The notes beneath the pieces were generated by a model, which saw nothing but the letters and a program-made list of their open reading frames with translations, had not been told where the DNA came from and did not search any database. The position numbers and the translations under genes are program-made. From Acidimicrobiia bacterium (GTDB lineage Bacteria > Actinomycetota > Acidimicrobiia > IMCC26256 > PALSA-555), in assembly GCA_017853455.1 (NCBI GenBank), contig JAFMJM010000067.1, positions 1 through 11,018 on the forward strand: DNA of 11,018 nucleotides. The letters are read 5' to 3'. Positions 1 to 10,251 of the stretch are shown one piece after another. Every line of letters starts with the position of its first letter. Position 1 is the first letter of the stretch.

Positions 1-1708
1 CGGGCTGTCCCGCACCGGGATCGGTGCCGACCACCTTGCCGCTCTCGACCGTGTCGCTGAACACGTCGGCCCGCGTGACCGAGAAGCCCTTGGCCTTGAG
101 CACGGCACTCGCCTCGTCGAAGGTCTTGCCGGCGACGTCGTCGACCGGGATCGGCGCCGGGCCGTCGCTGACCTTCAGCACCACCTTCGACTCTCTGGGC
201 GCCTTGGCGTCACCCGCCGGCGTGCTCGCGAGCACGACGTCCTTGGCCACCGTCTCGTCGTAGGCGCGCTGCACCTCGACCACGAAGCCCGCGGCCTCGA
301 GCCGGGCCTGCGCGTCGGCGAGGGTCGCGCCGGTCACGGTCGGCACCACGACCGGCGGCGGGCCGCTCGACACGGTCATCCGCACGGCGCCCCCCTTCTT
401 CACGAAGGCGCCGGCCGCCGGGTCCTGGCCGATGACGAGGCCCGCCACATCGTCGGTGGTGCGTCGGACCACCTCCACCCGCAGGCCGGCGGCGGCCACG
501 GCCGCGTTGGCGTCCTTCTCGATCGAGCCGACCAGACCCGGCACGGTCACGGAGCCCGCTCCGAGCGAGCCGACGGCCGAGGCGATCGACACCCCACCCG
601 CGACGAGCGCGGCGACCACGACCAGGGCGACGACCATCGGCACGAGGCGCTGGCTGCCCGGCGCCCGCGACCGCCGTCGGCGGGGGGCGACGACGAGCGG
701 GAGCCCGTCGACGGCGGGGTCGGCGTCGGGACCGGCGGCACCGGCGCCCGGCGCGCCGGGCAGCACCGTGGCGGCCCCCGCCGCCGCGGCCGGCACGGCG
801 ACCGGTGCGATCCGGGTCGGGTCGGGGTCGGCGGCCACGGCCCGCAGGCCCGGAAGCACCAGCGGTGTCGGCGGCGGAAAGTCGCGCGCGGCGATGGCCA
901 GCGCCTCGGCCATCGTCCCGGCGTCGGGGAAGCGCCGGTCGGGGTCGGGCCGACCGGCGATCTCGAGCACCTGGCCGAGGCGTCCGAGCCCCGGAGGCAC
1001 GTCGAGGGGGCGCGAGCCGCGGGCGACCACGGTCGACACCGCGGTCTCACCGACGTTGGGGACCTGTCCGGTCAACGACTCGATCAGCACCACGGCGAGC
1101 GAGTAGCAGTCGGCGCGGCCGTCGATCCGGTCGCCGCGCGCCTGCTCGGGTGCCGCGTAGCGCGCGGTGCCCATCACGCCGCCGTCGGGTTCGGTCCAAC
1201 TGGCCTCGGCGAGGGCCCGGGCCAGACCGAAGTCGGCGACCCGCACGTTGCCGTGCTCGTCGAAGAGGAGGTTCGACGACTTGACGTCGCGGTGCACCAC
1301 GCCCCGTGAGTGCGCGTAGTGGAGCGCCTGGGCCACCTGGTGCCCCACCCGTGCGGCCTGGGCCGCCGACAGTCGTCCACCGGCGTCGATGAAGCTGCGC
1401 AGGCTGCCCCCGCGCAGCAGTTCGAGCACCATGAACGGCAGCCCGGCGTCCTCGCCCCAGTCGTAGACCTGGACGATGTTGGGATGGTTCAGCGAGGCCG
1501 CGTGCTGGGCCTCGCTGCGGAACCGCCGCAGGAACCCGGCGTCGTCGGCGAGCGCACCGTGGAGGGCCTTGACCGCCACCTGCCGGTTGAGGCGCACGTC
1601 GTCGGCGACGTAGACGACCCCCGACGCCCCGGTCCCGACGGCACCGAGGATGCGGTAGCGGCCGGCGAGGACACGTCCGGCCAGATCGGCGACGGCGGGC
1701 CCGGCCAT
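1..1708 (-). CDS. pknB: Ser/Thr protein kinase with PASTA repeats (PknB type), C-terminus cut by window edge
   Basis: Hanks-type kinase expected to sit in the cytoplasmic membrane, sense peptidoglycan or muropeptides through its outer PASTA repeats and phosphorylate division and wall-synthesis proteins. Translated by me from the ATG at 1708: 569 codons, no stop before the edge. Residues about 18-272 form the kinase domain: Gly-rich loop GTGASG (25-30), VAVK with Lys47, alpha-C Glu66, HRDVKSSN with catalytic Asp141 and Asn146, DFG 159-161 and APE 186-188, so it looks active. An Ala/Pro-rich juxtamembrane linker follows, then Arg-rich residues (343-347) and one membrane segment (about 355-378). 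PASTA repeats lie at about 387-449 and 453-516, with a third starting near 520. The start is chosen because a TACCGT -10 box lies 8 nt upstream of the ATG and the kinase fold begins just after it. The usual pknB partners (pbpA, rodA, FHA proteins) are not visible here, so strict PknB orthology is unproven; the family call is firm. Confidence 0.95.
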   Translation of the reverse strand, partial: MAGPAVADLAGRVLAGRYRILGAVGTGASGVVYVADDVRLNRQVAVKALHGALADDAGFLRRFRSEAQHAASLNHPNIVQVYDWGEDAGLPFMVLELLRGGSLRSFIDAGGRLSAAQAARVGHQVAQALHYAHSRGVVHRDVKSSNLLFDEHGNVRVADFGLARALAEASWTEPDGGVMGTARYAAPEQARGDRIDGRADCYSLAVVLIESLTGQVPNVGETAVSTVVARGSRPLDVPPGLGRLGQVLEIAGRPDPDRRFPDAGTMAEALAIAARDFPPPTPLVLPGLRAVAADPDPTRIAPVAVPAAAAGAATVLPGAPGAGAAGPDADPAVDGLPLVVAPRRRRSRAPGSQRLVPMVVALVVVAALVAGGVSIASAVGSLGAGSVTVPGLVGSIEKDANAAVAAAGLRVEVVRRTTDDVAGLVIGQDPAAGAFVKKGGAVRMTVSSGPPPVVVPTVTGATLADAQARLEAAGFVVEVQRAYDETVAKDVVLASTPAGDAKAPRESKVVLKVSDGPAPIPVDDVAGKTFDEASAVLKAKGFSVTRADVFSDTVESGKVVGTDPGAGQP

Positions 1709-1716
1709 GGCCGAAA

Positions 1717-1722
1717 ACGGTA
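1717..1722 (-). promoter_or_regulatory. -10 box of the PASTA kinase gene (probably leaderless)
   Basis: TACCGT on the minus strand (TANNNT type) ends 8 nt before the ATG at 1708, with no Shine-Dalgarno between. The likely transcript start is at or next to the A of the ATG. No convincing -35 hexamer is seen. Confidence 0.5.
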
Positions 1723-1793
1723 CCGGCCGTCGTCGGCGCGGCCGCGGCAGCCCGGTCGGCGCACCCGCGGAATGCACCGGGGGGTCGGGCCGT

Positions 1794-1799
1794 TACCCT
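1794..1799 (+). promoter_or_regulatory. -10 box of the small membrane protein gene at 1806 (probably leaderless)
   Basis: TACCCT is followed by 6 nt and then the ATG at 1806. There is no Shine-Dalgarno, and the spacing fits transcription starting at the start codon. The divergent gap 1709-1805 (97 bp) otherwise shows only GC-rich DNA. Confidence 0.55.
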
Positions 1800-1805
1800 C
1801 GGCGG

Positions 1806-2276
1806 ATGACCGCTCCGCCCACCACCGACCGCCCGCCGGCGGGTGCACGCCGACCCGCCTTCGCCCACCCGTGGCGGATCGTGACCGTGGTCGTGGCTCT
1901 GCTGATCGTCATCAACCTGGCGGTGATCCTGCTGCGCAACACCGACACCTCGTCGACCACCAACGGTGGGTTGCCGACGATCATCGAGTCGGTGTCGCCG
2001 GGCAACGGCGAGATCGTGCGAACCACCGACACCATCTCGGTCGACCTCAACGACTTCTACACCGGCGTCATCGCGATCGACCGGGCCGAGGTGCCCGAGG
2101 ACCAGATCGAGCGGGTCGGCCCCCTGGGCCAGATCTCGTTCCGGCCCGGCGCCGGCAAGGACCTCGAGCAGTTCAGCCCGGGCATCCACACGGTGACCGT
2201 GTCGTACTGGCCCCAGGCCAAGGATCGCCCGGCGCGACCGGCCACCTACACCTGGACGTTCAAGGCCACCGTCTGA
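1806..2276 (+). CDS. Small single-pass membrane protein with an extracytoplasmic beta-rich domain, function unknown
   Basis: 156 residues; I do not recognise a named family. Residues 1-23 are Pro/Arg-rich and probably cytoplasmic. One hydrophobic segment follows (about 24-43), then a short Ser/Thr stretch and an outer domain (about 57-156) starting with IIESVSPGNGEIV. It has alternating hydrophobic strands and ends in TYTWTFKATV, the look of a single Ig-like or CopC-like beta-sandwich. There is no lipobox and no catalytic motif. The start at 1806 is preferred over an in-frame ATG at 1707 because TACCCT lies 6 nt before it and the upstream codons give low-complexity Arg/Gly sequence. The gene is divergent from the PASTA kinase, so a link to the wall or to the kinase is possible but only by position. 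It converges on the alcohol dehydrogenase gene across a strong hairpin. Confidence 0.8.
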   Translation: MTAPPTTDRPPAGARRPAFAHPWRIVTVVVALLIVINLAVILLRNTDTSSTTNGGLPTIIESVSPGNGEIVRTTDTISVDLNDFYTGVIAIDRAEVPEDQIERVGPLGQISFRPGAGKDLEQFSPGIHTVTVSYWPQAKDRPARPATYTWTFKATV

Positions 2277-2290
2277 CCCGACGGGATCGA

Positions 2291-2311
2291 GCCGACGCCT
2301 CAGGCGTCGGC
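2291..2311. terminator. Bidirectional hairpin between convergent genes
   Basis: A perfect inverted repeat with 9-bp arms, GCCGACGCC and GGCGTCGGC, around a 3-nt loop. The loop (2300-2302) is exactly the minus-strand TGA stop of the alcohol dehydrogenase, and the hairpin starts 14 nt after the stop of the plus-strand gene. There is no U-tract, so it would be a U-less actinobacterial-type terminator or a 3'-end stabilising hairpin. Confidence 0.6.
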
Positions 2312-3304
2312 GACCCGGAGCACGGCGGCGCCCCCGACGGCGTCGCGGGCGATCGCCCCGAGCGCGGCGTTGGCGTCGTCGAGGTCGAACACCTCGACGG
2401 TGGTGGTGACACCGGCCTCGACCGCCAGGTCGACGAACTCCTGGGCGTCGCGCCGGGTCATGTTGGCGACCGAGCGCAGCGTGCGCTCGTGCCAGAGCCG
2501 CTCGTAGGCGAACGACGGGATGTCGGACATGTGGATGCCCGCGAGGCTGACCGTGCCGCCGGGCCGCACGACGTCGAGGGCCACCGGCACCAGCTCACCG
2601 GCGGGTGCGAACACCACTGCCCGGTCGCACTCGCCGGGCGGCAGCTCGGCGGCATGCCCGACCCATGCCGCGCCGAGTGAGCGGGCGAGGTCGCGGTGGG
2701 CCTCGCCCCGGGTCAGGACGACCACCTCGCAGCCCCAGTGGCGCAGCACCTGGATCGCCAGGTGCGCGGACGCGCCGAAGCCCATCAGGGCGACCCGGTC
2801 GCCGGGCTGCACCTCGGCCCGCCGCAACGCCCGGTAGCCGATGACGCCGGCGCACAGCAGGGGTGCGGCCGCCAGGTCGTCGAGCCCGTCGGGGAGGCGC
2901 ACCGCGAACGCCTCGGGCACGGTGACGTACTCGGCATAGCCGCCGTCGACGGTGAGTCCGGTGAAGTCGGCGCGCGTGCACAGGTTCTCGTCGCCGCGCC
3001 GGCACGCCGCACACACGCCGCACGTGCGGTGCAGCCAGGCCACCCCCACCCGCTCGCCCACCGAGAGCGCCGTGCACTCCGCACCCCGGGCGGCCACCAC
3101 GCCCACGACCTGGTGGCCGGGGATCACGGGGAGGCGCGGCAGGTCGAGGTCACCCTCGACCACGTGCAGGTCGGTGCGACAGCACCCGCAGGCGTGGACC
3201 CGCACCAGCACCTCGTCGGCGGCGGGCTCGGGGACCGGCACGTCGACCGGCTGCAGGGGCAGCGTGGCGATCGGCGCGGGCGCCTCGACCCGCCACGCCC
3301 GCAC
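2300..3304 (-). CDS. adhA: Zinc-dependent alcohol dehydrogenase (medium-chain, AdhA-like)
   Basis: 334 residues, normal for the family. NAD(P)-dependent oxidation of an alcohol or the reverse; the substrate cannot be read from the sequence. The GroES-like domain carries catalytic Zn ligands Cys42 (CCRTDLH), His64 and Cys151 (LLCAG), and four structural Zn cysteines 95, 98, 101 and 109. The Rossmann segment has GFGASAH at 175-181, the form typical of the AdhA/CAD2-like group, and IHMSDIP further on also recalls mycobacterial AdhA. The usual GHE after the second ligand is GHQ here (Gln65). The GTG start at 3304 follows the ligA TGA with no gap, and GGAGGA (3309-3314) inside the ligA end sits 4 nt before it, so it is very probably co-transcribed and translationally coupled with ligA. 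Why a dehydrogenase should follow a DNA ligase is not evident; it may be mere packing. Confidence 0.92.
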   Translation of the reverse strand: MRAWRVEAPAPIATLPLQPVDVPVPEPAADEVLVRVHACGCCRTDLHVVEGDLDLPRLPVIPGHQVVGVVAARGAECTALSVGERVGVAWLHRTCGVCAACRRGDENLCTRADFTGLTVDGGYAEYVTVPEAFAVRLPDGLDDLAAAPLLCAGVIGYRALRRAEVQPGDRVALMGFGASAHLAIQVLRHWGCEVVVLTRGEAHRDLARSLGAAWVGHAAELPPGECDRAVVFAPAGELVPVALDVVRPGGTVSLAGIHMSDIPSFAYERLWHERTLRSVANMTRRDAQEFVDLAVEAGVTTTVEVFDLDDANAALGAIARDAVGGAAVLRVADA

Positions 3305-6305
<3,001 letters not shown>

Positions 6306-7294
6306 AGGGCGACCACCTGCCCGGGCGCGACGCGCGCGACCGGCGTGGCGAACTCGACCCGGTCGCCCACCAGGCGGCCGCGCACCGGCTCGCCGTGGGC
6401 ACGCGTCTGGACGTCGAGCCACTCGTCGGGCCCGGGACGCGGACCGACGAAGCGCAGGTCGTGGACGTCGACCCCGTCACGTAGGAGCGCCACGGGTGGT
6501 CCGACCGTGACGGTGTGGGTGGCAGCGTCGACGGCGACGACGTACTGCCGCTCCCCGGTGGCGACCCCGACCCCGCGGCGCTGCCCCACCGTGAAGCGCG
6601 CGATGCCCGCGTGCTCCCCGACCACCCGCCCGTCGATGTCGACGACCGGCCCGGGTCGCGCGCCCGCCCGCGCCTCGACGAACGCGGCCCGGTCGCGGCG
6701 CGCCACGAAGCAGACGTCCATGCTCTCGGGCTTGTCGGCGGTGCGCAGCCCGAGCGCGGTCGCCCGCTCGCGCACCTCGGCCTTGGTGAGCTCGCCCACC
6801 GGGAACGCCAGGTGCCCGAGGTCGTCGGCGCCCAGGCCGACCAGCACGTACGACTGGTCCTTGGCGTGGTCGCGGGCGCGGGCCAGGCGGGGACGGCCGT
6901 CGGGGTCGGGCACGATCCGGGCGTGGTGCCCGGTGGCCAGGGCGTCGAAGCCGAGCACCTTGGCCCGGGCCAGCAGCCGGCCGAACTTGAAGTGGCGGTT
7001 GCAGTCGACGCACGGGTTGGGGGTGACGCCCCGGTCGTAGGCCGCGACGTAGGGCGCCACGACGTCGGCCTCGAACTCGTCGGCGTAGTCGAAGACGTAG
7101 TGGGGCACGTCGAGCTGCGCGGCCACCCGACGGGCATCCTCGACGTCACCGACGCTGCAGCATCCGGAGTCGGACTCGCCGCCCCACAGCCGCAGGGTGA
7201 CGCCGGTGACGTCGTGCCCCGCGTCGCGCAGCAGCGCGGCGGCGACCGACGAGTCGACCCCGCCGCTCATCGCCACCAGCACCTGCACGGCGCG

Positions 7295-7299
7295 CCCTC
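7295..7299 (-). promoter_or_regulatory. Shine-Dalgarno of mnmA
   Basis: GAGGG on the minus strand lies 6 nt before the GTG at 7288 and overlaps the TGA of the cysteine desulfurase. It supports the GTG start and coupled translation. Confidence 0.55.
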
Positions 7300-8455
7300 A
7301 GGCCGCGGCCGACGCAGCCCGCAGGCGCGCCACCGTCTCGGGCACCACGGCGAGCGCGTGGTCGACGTCGGCGTCGGTGGAGGCGAAGCCGAGGCTGAAC
7401 CGCACCGACTCGCGGGCGGCGACCCGGTCCATCCCCATGGCGAGCAGCACGTGCGACGGCTCGGTCGCCCCGGAGGCGCACGACGAGCCGGCGGCTGCGT
7501 AGACCCCGGCGCGGTCGAGGGCGACGAGCAGGGTCTCGCTCTCCACCCCGGCGATGCGCACGTGGAGGTTGCCCGCCACCGCCCGGGTGCGGTCGCCGTT
7601 GGCGGTGACGTCGCCGACGGCCGCCAGGCCCGCCGCGAGGCGGTCGCGCAGGCGGGTGATCCGCTCGATCTCGGCGTCGCGCTGCTCGGCGGTGATCCGG
7701 AGGGCGGTGGCCAGCCCGACCGCCCCGGCGACGTCGACGGTTCCGGCGCGCAGGCCGCGCTCCTGACCGCCGCCGACGAGCAGCGGGTCGAGGACCACGC
7801 CGTCGCGCACGACGAGCGCACCGACGCCCTTCGGGCCTCCGCACTTGTGCGCCGACACCGACACCAGGTCGGCGTCGGCGGCGAGCCCGGCGACGTCCAA
7901 CCACGGCGCGGCCTGCACGGCGTCGGTGTGCAGGCGCGCCCGCGGCGCCCGGTCGCGCACCAGCGCCGCGACCTCGCGGAGCGGCTGCACGGTGCCGACC
8001 TCGTTGTTGACGAGCATCACCGACACCACGGCCGTGCGGTCGTCGAGGCAGGCGGCGAGGTGGTCGAGGTCGACGACGCCGTCGGGGCCGACCCGCACGT
8101 CGTGGGCGACCAAGCCGTCGGCGACCAGGCGGTCACGGGCGGCCAGCACGGCCTTGTGCTCGAAGGCCGGCGCCACCACCCCGTGGCCCGGCCCGGCCAC
8201 CCGACCGACGCCGAGCACGGCGAGGTTGTCGGCCTCGGTGCCACCCCCCGTGATCACGACCTCGCCCACGGCGCAGCCCAGCACGGCGGCGATCTGCTCC
8301 CGCGCCTCCTCGAGGGCCGTCTTGGCCGCCCGGGCGGCGGCGTGGATCCCCGACGGATTGGCCCCCGGTCCCGCGAGGTGGGGGGTCATGGCGGCCAGCA
8401 CCTCCGGCCGCAGCGGGGTGCTCGCCGCGTGGTCCAGATAGGCCGTGGGCGCCAT
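7298..8455 (-). CDS. iscS: Cysteine desulfurase (NifS/IscS group)
   Basis: 385 residues, normal for the class V aminotransferase fold. PLP-dependent removal of sulfur from cysteine to leave an enzyme-bound persulfide, giving alanine; the sulfur goes to MnmA for tRNA thiolation and possibly to Fe-S assembly. Visible: YLDHAASTP at the N-terminus, TGGGTEADN (69-77), His100 that stacks on PLP, Asp178 and Gln181, SAHK with Schiff-base Lys204, and the mobile loop GSSCASG with catalytic Cys326. The long loop is of the IscS/NifS (group I) kind rather than SufS. A Cys (205) directly follows the PLP lysine. No iscU or sufU scaffold gene is seen next to it, so a role centred on tRNA thiolation with the adjoining mnmA is plausible. 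TACACT 6 nt upstream suggests a leaderless start at 8455, and two CRP-like dyads lie just beyond. The symbol is by family, not by proven orthology. Confidence 0.95.
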   Translation of the reverse strand: MAPTAYLDHAASTPLRPEVLAAMTPHLAGPGANPSGIHAAARAAKTALEEAREQIAAVLGCAVGEVVITGGGTEADNLAVLGVGRVAGPGHGVVAPAFEHKAVLAARDRLVADGLVAHDVRVGPDGVVDLDHLAACLDDRTAVVSVMLVNNEVGTVQPLREVAALVRDRAPRARLHTDAVQAAPWLDVAGLAADADLVSVSAHKCGGPKGVGALVVRDGVVLDPLLVGGGQERGLRAGTVDVAGAVGLATALRITAEQRDAEIERITRLRDRLAAGLAAVGDVTANGDRTRAVAGNLHVRIAGVESETLLVALDRAGVYAAAGSSCASGATEPSHVLLAMGMDRVAARESVRFSLGFASTDADVDHALAVVPETVARLRAASAAA

Positions 8456-8461
8456 CGGCCG

Positions 8462-8467
8462 AGTGTA
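8462..8467 (-). promoter_or_regulatory. -10 box of the iscS-mnmA operon (probably leaderless)
   Basis: TACACT on the minus strand is followed by 6 nt and the ATG at 8455, with no Shine-Dalgarno. The -35 position would fall inside the first CRP-like dyad. Confidence 0.6.
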
Positions 8468-8475
8468 CGCAGGGC

Positions 8476-8495
8476 CCCGTGACGCCGGTCACGGG
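8476..8495. promoter_or_regulatory. CRP/FNR-family-like operator, site 1
   Basis: A perfect inverted repeat with 8-bp arms, CCCGTGAC and GTCACGGG, around 4 nt. Its core (8479-8492) is GTGA-N6-TCAC, the core of the CRP/GlxR consensus. The centre is about 30 bp upstream of the iscS ATG, where the -35 should be, so binding there would be expected to repress iscS-mnmA. The identity of the regulator is inference. Confidence 0.55.
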
Positions 8496-8504
8496 CCGTC
8501 GGTG

Positions 8505-8518
8505 GTGACGTCGGTCAC
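8505..8518. promoter_or_regulatory. CRP/FNR-family-like operator, site 2
   Basis: GTGACGTCGGTCAC, again GTGA-N6-TCAC, differs from the site 1 core at one base and lies 26 bp from it (about 2.5 turns). It is centred about 50 bp before the ATG of the small gene at 8561 and about 56 bp before that of iscS. A lone half-site GTCAC follows at 8534-8538. Confidence 0.55.
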
Positions 8519-8548
8519 GGCGGGACGTTCCCTGTCACGCCCCCGGTT

Positions 8549-8554
8549 CATACT
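8549..8554 (+). promoter_or_regulatory. -10 box of the small gene at 8561 (probably leaderless)
   Basis: CATACT lies 6 nt before the ATG at 8561, with no Shine-Dalgarno. It is close to the actinobacterial -10 consensus apart from the first base. Confidence 0.5.
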
Positions 8555-8560
8555 CACTGC

Positions 8561-8764
8561 ATGGACACGCAACTCCGCCTCATCACCCACTCCGCAGCCC
8601 CCGCTCGGTCGGCGGGTGCGGCGCGGCGTCGCCCCGTGCGGCGTCGGCGCCTCGACGCCGAGACGTGCCGCATCGGCCAGGCCGGCGTGGCCGCCGCCCG
8701 GGCCGCCCTCGAGCGCGCCAACGCGACCCTCGCCGAGACCGACCCGCTCCGACAGGCCTCCTGA
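8561..8764 (+). CDS. Small basic protein, function unknown
   Basis: 67 residues: a short N-terminus MDTQLRLI, an Arg-rich middle (RRRPVRRRRLDAETCRIG, about 22-39) and a probable amphipathic helix rich in Ala (about 40-60). No signal peptide or membrane segment. From memory it resembles very short conserved actinobacterial proteins in which a basic RLD..T..IG(R)xGVAxARAAL stretch recurs, but I cannot name the family. The charge could suit nucleic-acid or ribosome binding; that is a guess. Evidence that it is real: a -10 box at leaderless spacing, tandem operator-like dyads upstream and a stop just before a convergent gene. Divergent from iscS-mnmA, so possibly co-regulated with it. Confidence 0.7.
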   Translation: MDTQLRLITHSAAPARSAGAARRRPVRRRRLDAETCRIGQAGVAAARAALERANATLAETDPLRQAS

Positions 8765-8789
8765 CCGGCACCGCCGGCCGCCGGGCCCC

Positions 8790-8803
8790 GACCCGCGCGG
8801 GTC
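8790..8803. terminator. Candidate hairpin between the convergent small gene and amidase gene
   Basis: GACCCGCGCGGGTC is a perfect 14-bp palindrome running into the amidase stop codon (8802-8804). A second small hairpin, CCGGC-ACC-GCCGG, lies at 8765-8777, right after the stop of the small gene. Neither has a U-tract, and short GC palindromes are expected by chance in DNA this rich in GC. Confidence 0.3.
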
Positions 8804-10247
8804 AGAACCCCATGCGGACCTGCACGTCGCCCTGCATCCAGGGGAGTTGCGGGTAGAAGGCGTCGCCGGGGCAGGCCGTGCACCCGACGTCACGGTGACC
8901 GACGACGGCATCCGGAAGGAGCACCTGGGCCCCCGGCGGGAAGCGTGAGCACCCACCGTCACCGGCGGTCGCGATGAACGGGACGGTCGGATCGACGCGG
9001 AACAGGCCGAGCTTCCAGGCGAGGAGCCCCGCCATCGACTTCCAGGCCGCCTCGGTGGGCTGGACGTCCGTAAAGGTCCCGAGGAACGCCGCACCCACCG
9101 TGCCCACGTTGAACGGCGCGGCATGGGCGCCACGGACCGCCCGGGTGATCCCACCCATCCGCCCCTCGAAGATCTGGCCGTAGGCGTCGACGATGAAGTT
9201 GTAGGCGAGGTCGCAGAAGCCGAGCGTGTTGACCTCGTAGCTCCAGATCGCCCGGACCATGGCGGGGCTGTCGGCCGGCCCGTACGCATTGCTGTTGACC
9301 GTGTGGTGGATCACCGCGAAGCGCACGCCGTTGGGTGCGATCTCCGGACCGTCGACACAGTCGGCGCCGGGGTTCCAGCCCTGGTTGGGCAGACCGGCGG
9401 CCCAGCTGGTGCGGAGGGTGATCGCGGGCTGGGGTGCACGCGGCGCGGTCGTGGTCGTCGTGGACGGCGCCAGGGTCGTCGTGGGTGCCTGGGTCGTGGT
9501 CGTGGTCTCGGGCGGCGGGGCCGGCTCGGGCTCGCCGCAGGCGACGAGGGTCACCACGCCGAGCAGGGCCAGGGCCGCCAGCGACCGGCGCGACCGCCAC
9601 GGCGACCAGCCGAGTGCGACCGTGCCCAGCACGAGGCCGGCGAGCACCAGCACGACCCCGAAGCCACGGTCGACGGACCCGAACCCGAGGGATCCCCCGA
9701 ACGCTCCGGCGGCGCCGTCGGGGGCCTGCGGGGGGAGGGAACGCACGGCGTCGAGCCCGACGTCGGCGAACGACCCCGACTCCAGCCGGACCCGGACGGC
9801 GTCGGACCGACCGATCCAGACCGGCTCCGACGCGTTGCGACCGACCGACGCAGCCGACCGGGCGTCGGACGAGCCGGCTTCGGCCGAGACGTCGGCGGTG
9901 CCGACGGTCCCGTACCGGACCCAGCGGCCGCGCGGGTTGCGCGCCTCGACCGAGAACTCGGCGGACGGGTCACCCGTCCAGGTGATCCCCACCAGGTTGG
10001 CGTCGACCGGCGCCTCGCCCGACCAGCCCGGAGCGGCCGGACCCGACGGCGCCGCCTCGGCGCCCACGCCACCGTCGACCGACCCGGGCGCTCCCAGCAC
10101 CACGTGGCTCGTCGTCGGGGCCTCCACCGACCCGCCGTCGGCGGCCAGCGCCGGGAGCCCGAAGGCCAGCAGGACCGCGGCCGGCACCAGGAGCAGGGCG
10201 CGGCGACCGAGGCGCCGGGGGGAACGGGGGTGGAACGGGTGGAACAC
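8802..10247 (-). CDS. Secreted/anchored peptidoglycan-recognition N-acetylmuramoyl-L-alanine amidase
   Basis: 481 residues. Expected to cut the bond between muramic acid and L-alanine in the wall, outside the membrane. Layout: basic N-terminus and signal peptide (about 1-35, ending ALAA); a beta-rich domain (about 83-170) of the kind that often precedes actinobacterial PGRP domains, with ITWTGD and [15 protein letters not shown]; membrane segment (195-214); SPWRSRRS; second hydrophobic segment ending in lipobox LVAC (Cys237); Thr/Pro-rich linker (about 240-275); then the PGRP/amidase_2 domain (about 278-475). Zn ligands look intact: HHT at 314-316, GHRD with His451 and CPGD with Cys459; Tyr349 of YNFIV is also conserved. 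The PGRP Cys marks amidase-competent members. The GTG at 10247 is preceded by GAGGAG and directly starts the signal peptide; the frame stays open further upstream but into intergenic sequence. The join in the middle is unusual. Confidence 0.9.
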   Translation of the reverse strand: MFHPFHPRSPRRLGRRALLLVPAAVLLAFGLPALAADGGSVEAPTTSHVVLGAPGSVDGGVGAEAAPSGPAAPGWSGEAPVDANLVGITWTGDPSAEFSVEARNPRGRWVRYGTVGTADVSAEAGSSDARSAASVGRNASEPVWIGRSDAVRVRLESGSFADVGLDAVRSLPPQAPDGAAGAFGGSLGFGSVDRGFGVVLVLAGLVLGTVALGWSPWRSRRSLAALALLGVVTLVACGEPEPAPPPETTTTTQAPTTTLAPSTTTTTAPRAPQPAITLRTSWAAGLPNQGWNPGADCVDGPEIAPNGVRFAVIHHTVNSNAYGPADSPAMVRAIWSYEVNTLGFCDLAYNFIVDAYGQIFEGRMGGITRAVRGAHAAPFNVGTVGAAFLGTFTDVQPTEAAWKSMAGLLAWKLGLFRVDPTVPFIATAGDGGCSRFPPGAQVLLPDAVVGHRDVGCTACPGDAFYPQLPWMQGDVQVRMGF

Positions 10248-10251
10248 GCGA

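Noticed and set aside
24..1106. Plus-strand open frames (24-263 and 432-1106) under the kinase
   Set aside because: They are Ser/Thr/Ala-rich shadows of the PASTA, linker and kinase coding sequence; the minus-strand frame has the conserved residues.
1047..2189. 380-codon minus-strand frame across the kinase start and the small membrane protein gene
   Set aside because: The true kinase frame with all its motifs is a different one, and this one gives Arg/Gly-rich sequence without domains.
6515..8482. 655-codon open frame on the plus strand over mnmA and iscS
   Set aside because: Same antisense codon-bias shadow: low-complexity Gly/Val/Asp/His translation, and it runs through the CRP-like operator region.
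8533..8540. Third CRP-like site at TGTCACGC
   Set aside because: Only one half-site (GTCAC) is present; no GTGA lies at the right distance upstream.
9425..9515. Repetitive GGTCGTGGTCGTCG-like stretch as a DNA repeat or array
   Set aside because: It simply encodes the Thr/Pro-rich linker of the amidase on the minus strand (runs of ACC/ACG codons).
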